A DNA stretch of 27,666 nucleotides from the NCBI RefSeq assembly GCF_946187255.1, contig NZ_CAMHRZ010000008.1, forward strand, positions 1 to 27,666, in the 5' to 3' direction. The position numbers were made by a program, and so were the translations under genes. Shown one piece after another: positions 21,026 through 27,666 of this stretch (its first letter is position 1; the number at the start of each line of letters is the position of its first letter). The stretch is from an uncultured Ruminococcus sp. GTDB taxonomy: Bacteria; Bacillota; Clostridia; Oscillospirales; Ruminococcaceae. Under the pieces are notes generated by a model that saw only the letters and a program-made list of their open reading frames with translations, did no database searches and was not told where the DNA came from.

Positions 21026-22702
21026 ATGGATAAGGGATTTTTAAAAGACCTTAAAATAGACGATACTCTCCCACCCGAACAGATCGTCAGTCAGCTTGCC
21101 GCAAAGCGCAGGGAGTTTACTGAAATGATGAACGGGGAAGAGAACGAAGACAGACGTGCCAGTCTTTCGAGGAGGATAGACCGCATTTCGGAGAACATCA
21201 CCGATATATGCTTTGAAACGGGAGTTGAGGAGCCTTCCGATGATGACACCGATAAAAAGGACGAAGTCAGCATTGGCGGCGGCGCACCTGTGAATAATGT
21301 GCAGAGCAACTCTTCTTCAGTACAGTACAGCAACAGCGTTGCACCGCCACCGCCTGCACCTGCTCCTGCGCCTGTAAATAACGGGTCTGCTGCACCCGTA
21401 AACAACAGCCGATCTCAGTCGGTGAACAATACATCAAACAATCATCAGGCTTCCGTTGAACTGACAGAGGATGAAGTTGTCAGCTATGCCTTTGCCCTCG
21501 ATCATAACAAGGACTATGCCAACGCATACAACATTTTTTCTCAGCTTGCAGAGAACGGCAATATCGATGCCCAGAGAATGACAGGCTACTACCACTGCTT
21601 CGGTCTTGGTACTCCCGCAAATCCCGAACGCGGCGAGTTCTGGCTGAAAAAAGCAGTGGAAAGCGGCAGCGTCATTGCGCTGTATATGCTGGGTATAGTT
21701 TATCTCGATCTTATCCCAAAGGGCATTAGCCCCACATCCCGAAAGGCTAAAAAGCGCTACAAGGAGGGTCTGGCTTTTCTGGAGCAGGCTGCCGAAAAGG
21801 GAAATATCAACGCCATGATCAGGTATGTCGAGCTGTGCGAGATGAAGTACAAGACAGTTCCCGATCCCGGTCATGCGATAATTCGCAGTCTGTTGAAATC
21901 CAAGCACAGGGCAAAGGCTATCGGCTACTGCGACACGCTGACAGAGGAGGTCAATGACTCCTTTGACAAGACCGAGTGGGAAAAGCGTAAGAAGCTGCTG
22001 AAAAAGCGCAAGCCCTACACAGGCAGCAATGCCGCAAATGACGGTTCTTATGTGGGCGGCAAACGAGTGAAGTCTTCCGGGGGCTGCGGCTGCGGTACTG
22101 TCGTGCTCGCAGTTGTGATCTTCGCCGTTCTTTGTGTCATCGGATCTGCTATCTATTCTTTCGTAGAGAAAAAGAAAATGGAAGCTGCACCCGATATTGT
22201 TTCTTCAAAAGCTGAGAACGTGGTAGTGGTAGATACCTTCGGTACTGAAAATATCGATATGTTCGCAATACCTTTGGAACGCAGGCTCGGCTCCGAGTGT
22301 GTCACCACCGATCTTATCGAGATGAAGGAACGCGCATATACAGTCGATGGCGAGGTATGGGACAGGGCTTATCTTTTCCGCGCAGGCAACGGTCAGCCTA
22401 CGGCGTATATGGATTATGATATCGGAGATACTTTCAGCGGCATGACATTTACAATGGCACCGCTGCTGGATCAGGACAGCTGGACCACTAACGGTATCGT
22501 CCGCGTCACCGACCTTGATACCGATGAGGTGATATACGAGTACGAACTGACCGAAGAAGTGCTGTCGGCAGATGTAGTCGTAGATGTGGCAGGTCACAGC
22601 AATATAAGGATATCGGTAACGGTAGCCGATGAAAGCGGTCTGGCTCCGCTGAGCTATGTTCTTATCAAGGATCCTGTGCTTCATCTTGAATCCGTAAACT
22701 AA
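21026..22702 (+). CDS. Sel1-repeat membrane protein with extracellular beta-sandwich-like domain
   Basis: A 558-residue protein. The start ATG at 21026 has GAGGAGG seven bases upstream. The order is: a charged helical start (~1-65), an Asn/Pro/Ser linker with a PPPPAPAPAP run (~90-140), three Sel1-like repeats (~145-290; A-x-x-x-F-x-x-L-A-x-x-G-N-x-x-A-Q and A-x-x-x-G-x-x-x-A-x-x-x-L-G), a Lys-rich stretch, one membrane helix (~355-376), and a C-terminal ~160-residue domain resembling NPCBM/NEW2-type sugar-binding sandwiches. The Sel1 repeats should be cytoplasmic and the sandwich outside, so it could link an outside ligand to inside partners. Sel1 repeats bind proteins. No kinase or enzyme motif is seen. 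It has its own promoter and terminators. Confidence 0.85.
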   Translation: MDKGFLKDLKIDDTLPPEQIVSQLAAKRREFTEMMNGEENEDRRASLSRRIDRISENITDICFETGVEEPSDDDTDKKDEVSIGGGAPVNNVQSNSSSVQYSNSVAPPPPAPAPAPVNNGSAAPVNNSRSQSVNNTSNNHQASVELTEDEVVSYAFALDHNKDYANAYNIFSQLAENGNIDAQRMTGYYHCFGLGTPANPERGEFWLKKAVESGSVIALYMLGIVYLDLIPKGISPTSRKAKKRYKEGLAFLEQAAEKGNINAMIRYVELCEMKYKTVPDPGHAIIRSLLKSKHRAKAIGYCDTLTEEVNDSFDKTEWEKRKKLLKKRKPYTGSNAANDGSYVGGKRVKSSGGCGCGTVVLAVVIFAVLCVIGSAIYSFVEKKKMEAAPDIVSSKAENVVVVDTFGTENIDMFAIPLERRLGSECVTTDLIEMKERAYTVDGEVWDRAYLFRAGNGQPTAYMDYDIGDTFSGMTFTMAPLLDQDSWTTNGIVRVTDLDTDEVIYEYELTEEVLSADVVVDVAGHSNIRISVTVADESGLAPLSYVLIKDPVLHLESVN

Positions 22703-22717
22703 ATTATCAGCATATAA

Positions 22718-22760
22718 AAAGCAGCATACATTGCAGGGAGCGATGTATGCTGCTTTATCG
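22718..22760 (+). terminator. Intrinsic terminator, long stem
   Basis: AAAGCAGCATACAT (22718-22731) pairs perfectly with ATGTATGCTGCTTT (22743-22756). The T-run is short. It starts 15 bp after the Sel1 gene stop. Confidence 0.75.
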
Positions 22761-22784
22761 TATACGTTATTACTGCAAGAAATA

Positions 22785-22817
22785 CTCTCTGCCGATAGAA
22801 CGACAGAGAGCTTTTTT
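22785..22817. terminator. Second terminator between convergent genes
   Basis: CTCTCTG (22785-22791) pairs with CAGAGAG (22804-22810), followed by CTTTTTT on the + strand. On the - strand it lies about 37 bp after the cellulase stop and runs into TATTTCTT, so it may also end that transcript. Confidence 0.72.
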
Positions 22818-22853
22818 CTATTCCTTCTGAACCAATTTATTAGGAAAGCATCA

Positions 22854-25127
22854 TTATGAGATCTTCTTTATAACGAGATCAGTGATGTTCACTGTAAAGT
22901 TACTTCCGGCTGCACCGCAGGTGAATACACAAGCAACATCGTCATCTGTGGGTTCTGTCATAGAGAACTGAGAAGAGTAGTGCTGCTTCTGTGTTGTAAA
23001 GCTGAGGTCATCGTAGTGATACTGATCGTAGGGATCATAGTTCTGCTGGAACTTGTATCCCAGATTAACATTCCTGTCCGCCTGATAATCGAATTCGATC
23101 TGATATGTTGCCCCTCTCTCCAGCTTAATGCCGGGATACATACCCTGAACGTACCAAACTTCCGAACCGGAGTTGTTAACATTGATACGGATACCATTGC
23201 TCAGATTGGTGAATGTTGCGGATGCACCTGCATCTTTGTTAGCCCAGCCCGAGAACTTGGTAGCGTCAGCTGCCATATTCGTGCCTGTGTTGGAAGAAGT
23301 ATTGCCGCCCTGATTATTGTTGTTATTGTTGTTAGAACCGCCGCTTACCTTTACCAGCTTCAGGTTCTTAACAGTTGCCCTGAAAGGAACTTTCACGCCT
23401 GTGCCGCCCAGATTGAAGCATACACGACACATATTGTCGCTGGCGGAGGTGTGGGTGAAGGAACCCTTGTAATGCTGAGTGCTTGTAGTCCAGTTCAGAG
23501 TATCTGTGTAATAAGGCAGATAATCATCGTGGCTCTGGAGGATGTTGAGGTAAGTGGTCTGCTGAGAATCGCTGAAATAATCAAACTCGATCTCATACTT
23601 TGCACCCTGTTCAAGTGCTACGCCCTCATAGAAGAACTGTGCGTGCCATTCCTGCTTGCCGCCCTTGTCTACCTGCATTGAAACGCCGTTGTCAACGTAT
23701 GTCATTTCAGCCTGAGCACCCTCAGAGGTATCTGTCCAGCTTGTCCAGTTGTCCTCGTTATCGCAGAGATTGCCGGGAACAGGTGTGGAAGCAGCAGCCT
23801 TGCTTATAGCTCTCTTGATCTCTACCAGATCATTGATATTGATCTTTCCGTCCTGGTTGATGTCGCCTTTTTCATCGATGGTAGTGGTCTTTTTGAGTAT
23901 GTAGTTTACAATGATCTGCTTGTCTGCCTCATCCAGCTTGCCGTCATTGTTAGCGTCGCCCCAGAGTATAGGACAGGTGCTGCCAGTATTGGTGTTCTGA
24001 GCCTTTGAACCTGATGCTACCAGCATCGCATCCAGCAGCTCGGGCTGAGTAACTTTCAGTGTGCGGCGGTTGTAGATCTTGTACTGCGAACCGTTGTCCC
24101 ACCATATGCAAGCCATGCCCTTGTTGGTGCAGGATTCTACCAGGTACTTCGACCATGAAGTTATCTGATCCATATTGTTCTTGTTTGCACAGCCGAACTC
24201 ACCGATTATAACAGGGATGCCCTTCTGTGCGAAGGTACGGTTGAGGTTGTTCAGCACCATGTCCAGCGGAGAGCTTGACCAGGTAGTTATATTTGGGTAA
24301 TCCTCATGTGTGAACTCAAAGGGCTGGTAAACGTGTGCTTCAACGATCAGCCTGTTGCTTACGGTATCATTGGGAAGAACGAACTGGCTGGTGATCTCGT
24401 TGTTTGCACCTGCGCAGTAGGTGTTGCATATCAGATTTCTCTTGCCATTGTTGCCGCCCGATGCTCTGACGGTATCAACGAATATCTGGTTCAGCTCATT
24501 GGAAACGGGACCTGCCTCAGGGCCGGGGTTCCACCACTGATTGGAGCTTTCGTCCAGTATCTCATTGAAGCCCTCGAAGATCAGCTTGTCGCCGTATTCG
24601 GCAAAATTACTGCTTACCTGCTCCCAGATGGACTTGAACATTGCTTCGTTCCTCTGGAGATTTTTGCTGTTAGCCTTTAACCAGCCCTTCTCACCTGTAT
24701 CGTGATGCACGTTGATGATGCAGTACATATCATCATCGAGAACATAGTTTACTATCTGTTCAACTCTGTTCATCCATGCAGGGTCGATCTTGTAAGTGTT
24801 GGGATCCATGTGTTCGTACCAGGTAACAGGAACACGGACAGTCTTTACACCCGAAGACTTGACCAGATCGATAAGTTCCTTTGTGGTCGCGGGATTTCCC
24901 CATGCAGTCTCAGAGGACAGGCTGCCATAATTGGAGCCTATAACGGTGCCTGAATAGCTGTCGAGCGAGTTACCGAGATTCCATCCGAAACCCATATCAG
25001 CAACAGTCTGCTGAGCGTTTTTCTCAAAAGCGGCTTCTGCACGAACAGGCTCGACCCAATTGAGGCAGGACAAAGCCATTGCACAGACCATTGAAAGCGT
25101 AAGAGCCTTTTTGCTTCTTGTTTTCAT
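22854..25127 (-). CDS. Cellulase (GH5) with internal dockerin and two CBM4/9-type modules
   Basis: A 757-residue secreted endo-beta-1,4-glucanase. After the signal peptide (V-R-A-E-A near 30) comes a GH5 domain (~35-370) with G-W-N-L-G-N-S-L-D, V-R-V-P-V-T-W, N-V-H-H-D, the acid/base Glu189 in G-F-N-E, H-V-Y-Q-P-F, and the nucleophile Glu310 in I-I-G-E-F-G. A type I dockerin (~385-443) has loops DANNDGKLDEAD and DINQDGKININD. Two related beta-sandwich modules of the CBM_4_9 type follow (~454-594, ~618-757), joined by an Asn/Gly/Ser linker with a run of seven Asn. Two ATGs lie near the start; the one at 25127 is seven bases from AAAGGGGA, the first only one or two. A dockerin in the middle rather than at the end is less common. 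A cre-like box lies just upstream. Confidence 0.96.
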   Translation of the reverse strand: MKTRSKKALTLSMVCAMALSCLNWVEPVRAEAAFEKNAQQTVADMGFGWNLGNSLDSYSGTVIGSNYGSLSSETAWGNPATTKELIDLVKSSGVKTVRVPVTWYEHMDPNTYKIDPAWMNRVEQIVNYVLDDDMYCIINVHHDTGEKGWLKANSKNLQRNEAMFKSIWEQVSSNFAEYGDKLIFEGFNEILDESSNQWWNPGPEAGPVSNELNQIFVDTVRASGGNNGKRNLICNTYCAGANNEITSQFVLPNDTVSNRLIVEAHVYQPFEFTHEDYPNITTWSSSPLDMVLNNLNRTFAQKGIPVIIGEFGCANKNNMDQITSWSKYLVESCTNKGMACIWWDNGSQYKIYNRRTLKVTQPELLDAMLVASGSKAQNTNTGSTCPILWGDANNDGKLDEADKQIIVNYILKKTTTIDEKGDINQDGKININDLVEIKRAISKAAASTPVPGNLCDNEDNWTSWTDTSEGAQAEMTYVDNGVSMQVDKGGKQEWHAQFFYEGVALEQGAKYEIEFDYFSDSQQTTYLNILQSHDDYLPYYTDTLNWTTSTQHYKGSFTHTSASDNMCRVCFNLGGTGVKVPFRATVKNLKLVKVSGGSNNNNNNNQGGNTSSNTGTNMAADATKFSGWANKDAGASATFTNLSNGIRINVNNSGSEVWYVQGMYPGIKLERGATYQIEFDYQADRNVNLGYKFQQNYDPYDQYHYDDLSFTTQKQHYSSQFSMTEPTDDDVACVFTCGAAGSNFTVNITDLVIKKIS

Positions 25128-25151
25128 AATCATTCCCCTTTAAATAATAAC

Positions 25152-25165
25152 TGTAATCGTTTTCA
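25152..25165. promoter_or_regulatory. cre-like operator (CcpA/LacI-family site)
   Basis: TGTAATCGTTTTCA fits the catabolite-responsive-element consensus TGWAANCGNTNWCA at every position, on both strands. It lies 25 bp upstream of the cellulase ATG and downstream of the predicted promoter, where a bound repressor would act as a roadblock. Binding by CcpA or a related LacI-family protein is inference. Confidence 0.7.
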
Positions 25166-25308
25166 GTCTGCTGCGTGTCGCTCATTCCGCCGACAGACCG
25201 AATTCCTTCTTTTTACCCACAGTCTTATCTGACCATTTGACCGTGACAAACTCGTTATCCCACAGCCGTGTATTTTTTTCGGCGGTTATCGGGATTTCCG
25301 AATTGTAG

Positions 25309-25333
25309 AAAATGTACACATTTTTGAACGTTC
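25309..25333. promoter_or_regulatory. Two adjacent palindromes in the cellulase leader
   Basis: AAAATG-TACA-CATTTT (25309-25324) and GAACGTTC (25326-25333) lie one base apart, about 35-60 bp downstream of the predicted cellulase transcription start. They are candidate operator sites; no protein can be named. Confidence 0.4.
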
Positions 25334-25375
25334 TTTGTTTATAATGCGCACTTTTCTTTTTTTGAAACTGGATTT

Positions 25376-25404
25376 ATTATACACTGTTGACAACAAAAAA
25401 ACAA
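25376..25404 (-). promoter_or_regulatory. Promoter for the GH5 cellulase gene
   Basis: Read on the - strand: TTGTTT (25399-25404), 17-bp spacer, TATAAT (25376-25381). It implies a leader of about 240 nt and overlaps the AraC-gene promoter. Confidence 0.65.
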
Positions 25405-25415
25405 TGATATATAAT
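25387..25415 (+). promoter_or_regulatory. Consensus promoter for the AraC-type regulator
   Basis: TTGACA (25387-25392), 17-bp spacer, TATAAT (25410-25415), 42 bp before the ATG. Its -35 box lies inside the spacer of the opposing cellulase promoter. Confidence 0.88.
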
Positions 25416-25457
25416 ATAAGTTAAATGATAATTTTAAAAAAATCGGGGTGACAGACT

Positions 25458-26240
25458 ATGAAGATCAATAATGTGGGCTACAACCACAGGCACGATACGG
25501 ATTTTATTATCGAACGTCCTGAGGGCAGCGGAGACTGTCTTCTTCTGCTGCTCAAGACCGACGGGATATTCACGATCGATAATAAAGAGATCAAGGTCGC
25601 TAAGGATTCTTTCTTCCTGTTTCCGCAGGGGATGCCGCAGTATTACCGATGCGTCCCGAAGCATGAATTTGCCAACGACTGGATCCATTTTCATTTTGAG
25701 GATGATGAAGAAGCCGAATTTCTGAAAAGGGAAGTGCCCTACGCACAGGGCATCCGTACAGATTCCATCGAGTTCCTCAGCTGGTGCGTAAAGGCTATTG
25801 CTGATGAGTATGCTTCAAAGTCGCCCTATTCTCAGGAGAATATGCAGCATTATATGTGGCTGATATTCAACCGCGTCAGTGATGCGCTCCATCTGCCCGA
25901 TGAACAGATACATGATTCCGAGCATGAGATGCTGCTCACCATACGCCATAAGATATACGCTGAGCCTTACATCCCGCGTTCCATCACATGGGCGGCGCAC
26001 GAAGTCCGCATGAGTCCCGCATCCTTCCAGTATTATTATAAAAAGACTTTTGAAGTGACCTTCGTACAGGATTTCATCAATGCCAAGATCGAATACGCAA
26101 AAATGCTGCTGACCTCCACAAATCTTTCCGCCTACGATATAGCAGGGAAGTGCGGCTACCGCAATTACGAGCACTTTGCAAGGCAGTTCAAGGAAAGATG
26201 CGGCATAACGCCCCTTGATTACCGTAAGCAGAAAAAATAA
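25458..26240 (+). CDS. AraC/XylS-family transcription regulator
   Basis: A 260-residue regulator. The N-terminal half is a cupin-like ligand domain (DGIFTIDNKEIKVAKDSFFLFPQG and H-E-F-A-N-D-W-I-H-F-H-F). The C-terminal ~100 residues hold two helix-turn-helix units, the second with the family signature D-I-A-G-K-C-G-Y-R-N-Y-E-H-F-A-R-Q-F-K, then G-I-T-P-L-D-Y-R. The start ATG has GGGGTGA eight bases upstream. It lies between and divergent from the GH5 cellulase, and tail to tail with the GH11 xylanase. Such regulators commonly activate neighbouring glycoside hydrolase genes when bound to an oligosaccharide, so cello- or xylo-oligosaccharide control of these two genes is a reasonable inference. 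No sensor kinase or transporter gene is adjacent in the window. Confidence 0.93.
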   Translation: MKINNVGYNHRHDTDFIIERPEGSGDCLLLLLKTDGIFTIDNKEIKVAKDSFFLFPQGMPQYYRCVPKHEFANDWIHFHFEDDEEAEFLKREVPYAQGIRTDSIEFLSWCVKAIADEYASKSPYSQENMQHYMWLIFNRVSDALHLPDEQIHDSEHEMLLTIRHKIYAEPYIPRSITWAAHEVRMSPASFQYYYKKTFEVTFVQDFINAKIEYAKMLLTSTNLSAYDIAGKCGYRNYEHFARQFKERCGITPLDYRKQKK

Positions 26241-26255
26241 TACTTTTCTTTACAA

Positions 26256-26291
26256 AAAAGGCTGTGCAGAATGTGATCTGCACAGCCTTTT
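26256..26291. terminator. Bidirectional intrinsic terminator
   Basis: AAAAGGCTGTGCAGA (26256-26270) pairs perfectly over 15 bp with TCTGCACAGCCTTTT (26277-26291) around the loop ATGTGA. The A-tract and T-tract ends let it serve both the AraC gene (+) and the xylanase gene (-). Confidence 0.92.
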
Positions 26292-26352
26292 AGCTATTTG
26301 TTGTCTCAATTCTTTAAGAACCGATACTTTCTAACAGATTATTTGTGAGCTG

Positions 26353-27666
26353 TCAGTTTACAGTAACGTAGAACGACTTCTTGAATACGTCTGCGTTTAC
26401 CCACTGACCGTTTACCTTAGCCAGAACGACCAGTCTGTAAGTGCCCTTAGCTACCTGAGGAGAAGTCCATGAGGTAACAGTGCTGTCCACCTGCTTCTTA
26501 ACTACCCACTTGTTAGCCTGGTATACGCCGATACCATACTTTTCAGCGCCCTGTACCTTGTTCCACTTGAAACCGATCTTGCGGTTCTGTACCTGGGTCT
26601 TTACTACGGGATAAAGATTGCTTGTATCCTCGGGATTATCGTTGCCGCCGCCGTTGCTCTTGCCGTTAACGGTGCCGCCGCCGTTTGTTACAGAGGAAGC
26701 CTTGCCTTCCTTGGAAGCCTGCACGTTGTCGATATAGAAATCAGTCAGGCTGTCGGGAGCCTCAACGTAAAGTACGAGATCGGATGCACCCGAAGGAATG
26801 GTGTAGGACTTGTTTTCCAGCTTTGTCCACTCGCCGCTCTTTGCAGTTGCGGAAGCTACTTCGTCATAATTCTCCTTGCCGGAGGAATCCTTGTACTGGA
26901 GAGTCATCTTCATGCTTGTTGCAGAACCGCTGTTCTGGAGAACGCCTGTGCTGAAGCTGAAAGCGTTGCCGGGAACGAATGTGGAAGAGTCGAGCTTCAT
27001 CTCTGCGCCGTTCCAGTTTTCCTGTCTGCCGCTTACGAACAGGGACTTGCTGCCGCCGTAATAGTTCTTGCTGTCAAGTTCAACAGAAGCGCTGCCTCTG
27101 CCTTTCCAGTTACCTGCGCCTGACTCGAAGGAGCTGGTGAAATAATCGCCGTTAGCATCGGGATCGGGAACTTCGATGGGATCGGGATCGGGAACAGGAT
27201 CGCCGCCTTCACGCATTGTCATAGTAACATCTGCGGAACCGTCGCTCTCCCAACCTTCAACGTTGAAAGCAACTTCGTAGAGGTTACCCATCTTCATGCC
27301 CAGCTTTTCCCACTCTCTGAAGTGCTGGGATACGCTGATAGTACCCTTTGTTCTGAGGTTCTGACGGATACTGATATACTGTGTGAAAGGACCGTTGCCG
27401 TCGATGGTGTAGGAGTTTCTGTCACTGGTGTATATCTTGTATTCACTGCCGTCGATCGTGCAGGAACCCTTGTATTTAGCGGAAGGATCCTGTGCGGGCG
27501 ACCAGTTTCTCCAGTCTTCGATGATGTAGTACTCTACCAGAGGATTCTGAGCCCAGCCGTAGATGCAGATACGGGAATTGCCCGAAGAGCCTGCTGTCCA
27601 GCTGCAGTCGAAATCGCAGTAGAAATCGCCGTAATCTCTGTAGGTCTTGGGATTGTTCTTGCCCCA
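26353..27666 (-). CDS. Endo-1,4-beta-xylanase (GH11) with CBM22/CBM4_9-like and C-terminal CBM37/FN3-like modules, 5' end outside window
   Basis: 437 codons are visible and the frame is open to the window edge, so the signal peptide and about 45 residues of the catalytic domain are missing. The GH11 part (visible residues 1-~150) has nucleophile Glu45 in N-P-L-V-E-Y-Y, acid/base Glu137 in N-V-E-G-W-E-S-D-G-S-A, and the typical Y-T-I-D-G-N-G-P-F-T-Q-Y-I-S-I-R-Q strand. A Pro-Asp linker (DPVPDPDPIEVPDPD) leads to a sandwich module (~173-325; FESGAGNWKGRG, SGRQENWNG) of the CBM22 or CBM4_9 type. A Gly/Asn linker precedes the 86-residue module shared with two other proteins here (~352-437). No dockerin is present, so this enzyme may use that module for surface or substrate attachment. 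It cuts xylan backbones outside the cell. Confidence 0.95.
   Translation of the reverse strand, partial: WGKNNPKTYRDYGDFYCDFDCSWTAGSSGNSRICIYGWAQNPLVEYYIIEDWRNWSPAQDPSAKYKGSCTIDGSEYKIYTSDRNSYTIDGNGPFTQYISIRQNLRTKGTISVSQHFREWEKLGMKMGNLYEVAFNVEGWESDGSADVTMTMREGGDPVPDPDPIEVPDPDANGDYFTSSFESGAGNWKGRGSASVELDSKNYYGGSKSLFVSGRQENWNGAEMKLDSSTFVPGNAFSFSTGVLQNSGSATSMKMTLQYKDSSGKENYDEVASATAKSGEWTKLENKSYTIPSGASDLVLYVEAPDSLTDFYIDNVQASKEGKASSVTNGGGTVNGKSNGGGNDNPEDTSNLYPVVKTQVQNRKIGFKWNKVQGAEKYGIGVYQANKWVVKKQVDSTVTSWTSPQVAKGTYRLVVLAKVNGQWVNADVFKKSFYVTVN

Overview
The window looks like chromosomal DNA of an anaerobic, fibre-degrading Firmicute, most likely a rumen or gut Ruminococcus close to R. albus. The evidence is a family 5 cellulase with a type I dockerin and paired carbohydrate-binding modules, a family 11 xylanase, a second dockerin on a leucine-rich-repeat protein, and a roughly 86-residue C-terminal module (resembling CBM37 or fibronectin III) repeated on three secreted proteins. 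GGAGG-type ribosome binding sites and near-consensus sigma-A promoters, nearly all with a 17-bp spacer, fit a clostridial host. The species call is inference; no rRNA or other marker gene is present.

Layout. 1-422: tail of a + strand locus, a decayed PqqD-like frame followed by a terminator. 423-1547 (-): secreted LRR protein with the C-terminal module. 1548-2138: divergent promoter region with a short leader ORF and a hairpin. 2139-5924 (+): giant secreted BspA-type LRR protein followed closely by a 33-residue peptide gene. 6096-8394 (+): LRR protein ending in a dockerin. 8398-9035 (-): remnants, namely the C-terminal part of a ParA ATPase, a strong hairpin and a doubtful 37-codon frame. 9048-10310 (+): unknown 219-residue protein and a methylguanine-DNA methyltransferase, apparently one operon. 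10524-12371 (+): secreted protein with two cystatin-like QxVxG segments and two C-terminal modules. 12431-13417 (-): DMT-family permease. 13545-15696 (+): lipoprotein and a membrane-anchored C39-like protein that has lost its catalytic residues. 15752-16183 (+): short MecA-like protein, meeting tail to tail a PPP-family phosphatase (16174-16875, -). 17071-20851 (+): clostripain-family lipoprotein with a Ser-rich linker and C-terminal LRRs. 20891-22756 (+): Sel1-repeat membrane protein. 22854-25127 (-): GH5 cellulase. 25458-26240 (+): AraC-type regulator, divergent from the cellulase. 26353-27666 (-): GH11 xylanase, cut by the window edge.

How the genes fit together. The right end is a plant cell-wall degradation cluster: an AraC regulator sits between a cellulase and a xylanase, its promoter overlaps the cellulase promoter head to head, and a perfect match to the CcpA cre consensus lies just upstream of the cellulase start. 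The rest is dominated by secreted or surface proteins: four LRR_5 (BspA-like) proteins, three lipoproteins or membrane-anchored proteins, a surface cysteine protease and a cystatin-like protein. These suggest contact with fibre, other microbes or host surfaces. The least explained items are the 33-residue peptide behind the giant LRR gene, the tandem cystatin-like protein, the lipoprotein/pseudo-peptidase pair, and the module shared between enzymes and LRR proteins.
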